A DNA stretch of 59,618 bases from Ilumatobacteraceae bacterium (GTDB lineage: Bacteria; Actinomycetota; Acidimicrobiia; Acidimicrobiales; Ilumatobacteraceae), in assembly GCA_024644465.1 (NCBI GenBank), contig JAHEKY010000008.1:1-59618 (forward strand), given 5' to 3'. The notes beneath the pieces are model-generated. The model was not told the origin of the DNA. It was given only the letters and a program-made list of their open reading frames with translations, and made no database searches. Made by a program: the position numbers and the translations under genes. Shown in pieces: positions 55,475 through 59,618 of the stretch (its first letter is position 1; the number at the start of each line of letters is the position of its first letter).

Positions 55475-56203
55475 TCAGTGCGCTTCGAACATCGCAACGG
55501 CCTTCAATCGCCGTTCGATGTGGAATTCGAGCGCCCTCGTCGCCAGGTGCGAGACCTCGTGGGTGACCGGCGATTCCTCCTGGGCCAACGCGTGGGCGAG
55601 ACGGCCGCCGAGGATGTCGCGGACCGTTTCGAGTGCGCCCTGGCTGAGCGAGTGCCCCGACCGGCAGTTCCGGCAGAGCACACCGCCCTCGCCGAGGTCG
55701 ATCGCGACGAGTTGCGTCTCCGGCTCGCCCTCGCCGCAGCGCTGGCAGGCGTCGAGCTGGGGCCGGAACCCTTCGCTGGCCAGCAGCTTCCAGTAGAACG
55801 CGGGCACGTTGATCGGCGACGGTGCGCCGGCGATCGTCCGCAGCACGCCGACCGCCATGCGGTACAGCTGCTCGTTCGGTTCCCGCTCCATCGAGAGCTG
55901 GTCGACCGCTTCGAGCACGGCGAGGCCCTGCGACGCCCGGTCGAGCGACGACAGCATCGGTGCGAGCGGTTCGACCGACTCGGCCTGCGTGACGATGTCG
56001 AGTTCGCGGCCGCGGTACAGCTGCAGGTTGACGTGGCTCATCGGTTCGAGCCGGGCCCCGAACTTCGACTTCGTCTTGCGGACGCCCTTTGCGACGGCCC
56101 GCACCTTGCCGTTGTCTCGAGTGTGGATCACGACGATCCGGTCCGCTTCGCGCAGCTTGTACGTGCGCAGGATGACCCCGGTGTCGCGGTAGAGCGCGCT
56201 CAC
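55475..56203 (-). CDS. recO: DNA repair protein RecO
   Basis: A 242-residue mediator that loads RecA on gapped DNA with RecR. The OB-fold N-terminus (YRDTGVILRTYKLREADRIV, VAKGVRKTKSKFGARLEPMS) and the zinc finger CQRCGEGEP...CRNC are clear, and the length is normal. The GTG at 56203 overlaps the stop of the upstream cis-prenyltransferase-like gene by 4 bases, so the two are coupled. recO next to uppS is a frequent actinobacterial arrangement (for example in mycobacteria), which ties the degenerate gene to a uppS ancestor. Confidence 0.95.
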   Translation of the reverse strand: MSALYRDTGVILRTYKLREADRIVVIHTRDNGKVRAVAKGVRKTKSKFGARLEPMSHVNLQLYRGRELDIVTQAESVEPLAPMLSSLDRASQGLAVLEAVDQLSMEREPNEQLYRMAVGVLRTIAGAPSPINVPAFYWKLLASEGFRPQLDACQRCGEGEPETQLVAIDLGEGGVLCRNCRSGHSLSQGALETVRDILGGRLAHALAQEESPVTHEVSHLATRALEFHIERRLKAVAMFEAH

Positions 56204-56790
56204 GCGTCGGAGTCGTCGAGCCCGCCGAAGCGGCGCTCACGCTGGGCGAAGTCGGCGAATGCGTCGACGAGATGATCGGCACTCAGCTCCGCCCACCCGA
56301 GCGGCATGAACACGAGCTCGCCGTACGCGAGTTCCCACACGAGCGACGGCGGCAATCGCGTCGACTCGCCGAGCACGACGATCAGGTCCGGCTCGCCGTC
56401 GGCCGGGGCGTACAGCGCCTCGGCAACGGTCGCCTCGTTGACCGGGTCGGCGGGGTCGAGGCGTTGCATCGCCTCCGCGAACCGCTCGCGGCCGTCGCCA
56501 CACGGGTCGATGATCACGTGGCAACCGCCGATGCGGCGTTCCCACCGAGGTTGGTCGACGGCATCGCTGCCCGGCTCGAACGCGCGCAATGTCAGGAACG
56601 AGGCGCCCGCTTGATCGGCGATCGCGCCGAGGGCCGCAACGCGCGCCTCCCACTGCGGTTCGCCGAGCTCCTCCCATTCACGGAGCGTGCCGCCGACGAC
56701 CATCACGTGCCGGAGGAACTGGCGCGTCGAGTCGGCGGTCGCGGCCGGACGCGAGTCCGGAACCGATGTCGATGCCACCTTGGTCGCCAC
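56200..56790 (-). CDS. Degenerate cis-prenyltransferase-like protein (NgBR/Nus1-like partner subunit)
   Basis: A 196-residue homologue of undecaprenyl diphosphate synthase that has lost its chemistry. HVMVVGGTLREW (28-39) aligns with HVAxIMDGNGRW but lacks the catalytic Asp. TLRAFEPGSD replaces TLYAFSTENW, and some 60 middle residues are missing. PDLIVVLGESTRLPPSLVWE (134-153) stands for PDLLIRTSGExRxSNFLLWQ without its pyrophosphate-binding Arg residues. Yet Glu158 (AYGEL) and the terminal RERRFGG with the RxG motif (187-189) are intact. The same mixture marks eukaryotic NgBR/Nus1, the non-catalytic half of dehydrodolichyl diphosphate synthase. The gene is coupled to recO and divergent from catalytic uppS. 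GTG at 56790 is the most likely start. The homology is read directly; partner function is inference. Confidence 0.8.
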   Translation of the reverse strand: MATKVASTSVPDSRPAATADSTRQFLRHVMVVGGTLREWEELGEPQWEARVAALGAIADQAGASFLTLRAFEPGSDAVDQPRWERRIGGCHVIIDPCGDGRERFAEAMQRLDPADPVNEATVAEALYAPADGEPDLIVVLGESTRLPPSLVWELAYGELVFMPLGWAELSADHLVDAFADFAQRERRFGGLDDSDA

Positions 56791-56875
56791 GGCACCATTC
56801 TTCCACGTCGTGCACGCGAATCGGCGTCTGTCGGTGCTCGCCGACGGACGCCACACCGCAGTACCGTGGAGAGCC

Positions 56876-57553
56876 GTGCCCCGCGACGAATCCGACCACC
56901 GCCTCCATGTCGCCTGCATCATGGACGGCAACGGCCGGTGGGCCGGTCGGCGCGGCCTACCCCGCACCGAGGGCCACACCGCCGGCGAGGAGAATCTCGC
57001 CAAGCTCGTGCGCGTCGCCGTCCGCCGGAACATCGGCTGGCTGACCGTCTTCGGCTTCTCGACGGAGAACTGGCGGCGACCGAGGCCCGAGGTGCGGCAC
57101 ATCCTCGGCCTGCACGAGAAGCTCTTCGGCCGAGTCGCCGAGCTCAACGAGCTGAACGTCAAGATCCAGTGGATCGGCCGCCCCTTCGACTCGCGGGAGG
57201 CCCGCACCCCGAAGTACGTGCAGCGTGCGATTCGCAAGGCGATCGCCGACACCGCCGACAACACGGGCATGGTCCTGACGATCGCCTTCGACTACGGCGG
57301 CCGCTCCGAACTGGTCGCCGCCGTCGAGAAGGCCCGCACCGATCCGGCCGGCATCACGAGCTCGACGATCGGCGATCACCTCTATCTCCCCGACCTGCCG
57401 GCGGTCGACGTGCTCGTCCGCACGAGCGGCGAGCGGCGCGTGTCGAACTTCCTGTTGTGGCAGGCGGCCGGCGCAGCGATCTACTTCACCGAGGCGCCGT
57501 GGCCGGACTTCGACGAAGCCGAACTCGACGCGGCGCTCGCGCTCGCTCGATGA
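56876..57553 (+). CDS. uppS: Undecaprenyl diphosphate synthase (cis-prenyltransferase catalytic subunit), lacking the C-terminal RxG
   Basis: A 225-residue cis-prenyltransferase that extends farnesyl or geranylgeranyl diphosphate with isopentenyl diphosphate to make the lipid carrier for wall and glycan synthesis. Asp17 in HVACIMDGNGRWA, FGFSTENW (59-66), FDYGGR and the Arg-rich VRTSGERRVSNFLLWQ (181-196) are intact. Two things are missing: the conserved Glu of the AELYF stretch is Ala201 (QAAGAAIYF), and the protein stops at LDAALALAR without the usual RERRFGG tail. Eukaryotic DHDDS shows the same losses. GTG at 56876 follows TACCGT (56862-56867) by 8 bases. Its stop overlaps the helicase start by 4 bases. 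Confidence 0.9.
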   Translation: MPRDESDHRLHVACIMDGNGRWAGRRGLPRTEGHTAGEENLAKLVRVAVRRNIGWLTVFGFSTENWRRPRPEVRHILGLHEKLFGRVAELNELNVKIQWIGRPFDSREARTPKYVQRAIRKAIADTADNTGMVLTIAFDYGGRSELVAAVEKARTDPAGITSSTIGDHLYLPDLPAVDVLVRTSGERRVSNFLLWQAAGAAIYFTEAPWPDFDEAELDAALALAR

Positions 57554-59577
57554 CGATCCCGTCGTCGGACTCCGCGCCGCTCCCCGGCGACGAGCCGACC
57601 AACGGCGGGCGACAGCCCAACGATGACCCGGCGCCCGACGACCGGCCGACCGACGGAGCCCGATCCACCGACGATGCCCGGCCCAGCGACGCAGCCCGGC
57701 ATCCCGATGTCGTTGCTTCGCTCGCCGTGGCGACCGCTGCGCTGGTCGGCGCGGAGGACCGGCCGGGGCAGGTCGAGATGGCGGAACGCGTCGCCGCGGC
57801 AATCACCGAGAAGCGCCACCTGGTCGTGCAGGCCGGTACCGGCACCGGCAAGACGCTCGCCTATCTCGTTCCGGCGATCACGGAGAAGCAACGGGTGATC
57901 GTCGCGACCGCGACCAAGGCATTGCAGGATCAGCTGGCGAACAAGGACCTGCCGTTCCTCGCCGAGCACCTCGACGTCGCGTTCGACTTCGCGGTGCTCA
58001 AGGGCCGCAGCAACTACGTCTGTCTGCAGCGACTGCGTGAGATGAGCAGCGGCGACCAGGGCCAGCTCGAGCTGGACACGATGGCGGTCACGACGCAGGC
58101 CGAGATCAAGAAGATCGCCGACTGGGCAGGGAACTCCCCCACCGGCGACCAGGCCGAGCTCGACTGGGCACCTTCGGACAACGCATGGCGGTCGGTCAGC
58201 GTCGGCAGCGACGAGTGCCCGGGCGCCGACAAGTGCCCGCTCGGTGACCCGTGCTTCGCGGAGCAGGCCCGCCGGCGCGCCGCGGTGGCGGACGTGATCG
58301 TCGTCAACACGTACCTCTACGGCCTCAACGTGGCGAGTGGTGGCGCGATCCTGCCCGACCACGACGTCGTCGTGTTCGACGAGGCACATGTCCTCGAGGA
58401 CACGATGAGCGACACGGTCGGCGTCGAGATCTCGCCCGGCCGGTTCACCGCCCTCTCGGGCGTCATCCGCCGGATCATCGACGACCCGAAGCTGACCGGG
58501 TCGGTCGCCGAGATCGGCGAAGGGCTGCGCGACGTGCTCAGCGGGCACGTCGGAGAACGGTTGACGTCGCCGTTGCCCGACGAGATCCAGGAGGTTCTCA
58601 CCGACGCTCGCCTGCGACTCGGCGATGCAAACGACACGCTCGTCGCGATCAAGACCGACAACGAGGACGCCGGCCAGCGTCGCCTGCGGGCCCAGATGAT
58701 GACCGGCCGGGCGATCGAGCAGCTCGACATCGCGATCGAGGGTCGTGAGGGCCACGTCGCGTTCGTGTCGGGGTCGCGCGACAACCCGCGCCTCGAGATC
58801 GCCCCGCTCGACGTCGGGCCGACGATGGACGAGGGCGTCTGGTCGAAGCGGACCGCCATCCTGACGAGTGCGACGATCCCGTCGTCGCTCGCCGACCGAG
58901 TCGGCATCCCGTCCGCCGAGGTCGACCTCGCGGACGTCGGCAGCCCGTTCGACTACGAGCACAACTCGATGCTGTACAACGCGATTCACCTGCCGAACCC
59001 GAACAGCGAAGGATTCCGGCCGGCCGTGCACGACGAGTTGGAGGCGCTGATCACCGCCGCCGGGGGCCGCACCCTGGCGCTGTTCACGAGTTGGCGGTCG
59101 ATGGACGAGGCGGCCGACGCGCTCCGCAGCCGGATCGACTTCCCGATCCTCACCCAACGCGACCTGCCGAAGCCCGCGCTCGTCAAGGCGTTCGCCGACA
59201 GCGAGGCGACCTGTCTGTTCGCGACCGCGGGCCTGTTCCAGGGCGTCGACGTGCCCGGCCAGACGCTGTCGTTGGTCGTGATCGACCGCATCCCGTTCCC
59301 CCGGCCCGACGACCCGCTGTTGTCGGCGCGCCGGGAGTTGCTCGGCCCCGCGGCGTTCAGCCAGATCGACATCCCGCGGGCCTCGATGATGCTCGCCCAG
59401 GCGTGCGGCCGGCTGATCCGCAACTCCACCGACAAGGGTGTCGTGGCGGTGATGGACCCCCGCCTCGGCAAGGCGCGCTACCGATGGGACATCGTGAACG
59501 CGCTCCCACCGATGAAGCGCACCCGCCACCGCTCCGACGTCGAGGACTTCCTGCGCGCGATCCGCGACGAGACCTGA
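57550..59577 (+). CDS. ATP-dependent DNA helicase, DinG/XPD-like
   Basis: A 675-residue superfamily 2 iron-sulfur helicase that unwinds DNA 5' to 3'. A disordered Asp/Pro/Arg tail (1-50) precedes Walker A AGTGTGKT (Lys101). The Fe-S cysteines are in NYVCLQRL and DECPGADKCPLGDPCF. Walker B is VVFDEAHVL (Asp277-His280). Domain 2 carries LFATAGLFQGVDVPG and the arginine-finger motif AQACGRLIRN. Length and order match actinobacterial DinG-like proteins without the exonuclease domain. The ATG overlaps the uppS stop (ATGA), so the two are co-expressed. Confidence 0.94.
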   Translation: MTIPSSDSAPLPGDEPTNGGRQPNDDPAPDDRPTDGARSTDDARPSDAARHPDVVASLAVATAALVGAEDRPGQVEMAERVAAAITEKRHLVVQAGTGTGKTLAYLVPAITEKQRVIVATATKALQDQLANKDLPFLAEHLDVAFDFAVLKGRSNYVCLQRLREMSSGDQGQLELDTMAVTTQAEIKKIADWAGNSPTGDQAELDWAPSDNAWRSVSVGSDECPGADKCPLGDPCFAEQARRRAAVADVIVVNTYLYGLNVASGGAILPDHDVVVFDEAHVLEDTMSDTVGVEISPGRFTALSGVIRRIIDDPKLTGSVAEIGEGLRDVLSGHVGERLTSPLPDEIQEVLTDARLRLGDANDTLVAIKTDNEDAGQRRLRAQMMTGRAIEQLDIAIEGREGHVAFVSGSRDNPRLEIAPLDVGPTMDEGVWSKRTAILTSATIPSSLADRVGIPSAEVDLADVGSPFDYEHNSMLYNAIHLPNPNSEGFRPAVHDELEALITAAGGRTLALFTSWRSMDEAADALRSRIDFPILTQRDLPKPALVKAFADSEATCLFATAGLFQGVDVPGQTLSLVVIDRIPFPRPDDPLLSARRELLGPAAFSQIDIPRASMMLAQACGRLIRNSTDKGVVAVMDPRLGKARYRWDIVNALPPMKRTRHRSDVEDFLRAIRDET

Positions 59578-59618
59578 CGCGGCGACCGCGCCGTTCGATG
59601 TGGGGCCGTTCGGTGCGG
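59578..59618. other. Non-coding end of window after the helicase gene
   Basis: These 41 bases follow the helicase stop. Nothing recognisable can be called in so short a piece. Confidence 0.4.

Noticed and set aside
56200-56790. Degenerate cis-prenyltransferase as a decaying pseudogene
   Set aside because: The frame is open for 196 codons, keeps host codon use, retains selected family positions (Glu158, RxG) that its partner lacks, and is overlapped with recO.

Overview
This is about 59.6 kb of high-GC actinobacterial chromosome, densely coded on both strands. The gene content (DUF2510 and DUF3140 proteins, an actinobacterial-type heme A synthase, recO next to uppS, single-chain glycine-tRNA ligase, mitochondrial-type aconitase, LldD2-like dehydrogenase) and the codon use suggest an Ilumatobacter-like member of the Acidimicrobiia. 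That placement is an inference. I see no tRNA, rRNA, CRISPR array, insertion sequence or prophage. No gene-free stretch exceeds 300 bases; the longest is 25947-26190.

Layout. 1-8.2 kb: LivH-type permease (cut by the window edge), heme A synthase, a lipocalin-like protein, an SDR, a methyltransferase, a histidine phosphatase, two small membrane proteins and a hexapeptide acyltransferase. 8.2-13.5 kb: carboxylesterase, P1 peptidase and panC as one unit, then a CPBP membrane protease and panB, so two pantothenate genes. 13.5-19.9 kb: acyl-ACP thioesterase, M1 peptidase lipoprotein, a divergent ProA-like protein coupled to a Gfo/Idh oxidoreductase, a metallo-beta-lactamase-fold hydrolase and a LysM lipoprotein. 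19.9-26 kb: gltB-gltD. 26-31.5 kb: two methyltransferases, two glycosyltransferases, an epimerase and a polytopic membrane protein. 31.5-39.4 kb: enoyl-CoA hydratase, a large Pro/Ala-rich one-pass membrane protein, LldD, a GntR regulator with a VOC protein, and divergent aconitase. 39.4-45.8 kb: SRPBCC, choline dehydrogenase-like, acyl-CoA ligase, enoyl-CoA hydratase, DUF3140, nitroreductase and RDD genes. 46-53.5 kb: trpF-trpB-trpA, ppk2, ornithine cyclodeaminase-like, SDR, trpC and glyS. 53.7-59.6 kb: VWA lipoprotein, recO, a degenerate cis-prenyltransferase, catalytic uppS and a DinG-like helicase.

The most exciting signal is at 56200-57553. Two divergently transcribed cis-prenyltransferase homologues split the family's motifs between them. 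The plus-strand protein keeps the catalytic MDGNGRWA and SGERR motifs but lacks the C-terminal RxG and a conserved Glu. The minus-strand protein has lost the catalytic motifs but keeps that Glu and ends in RFGG. This is the division of labour of the eukaryotic DHDDS/NgBR enzyme and suggests a bacterial heteromeric undecaprenyl (or other polyprenyl) diphosphate synthase.

A second window-wide pattern is transcription start architecture. Most first genes of a unit have a TANNNT hexamer ending 6-9 bases before the start codon, with no Shine-Dalgarno sequence. This implies leaderless or near-leaderless mRNAs and settles several GTG/TTG/ATG start choices. At two divergent pairs (18.5 kb and 37.07 kb) the two -10 elements overlap in a near-symmetric sequence.
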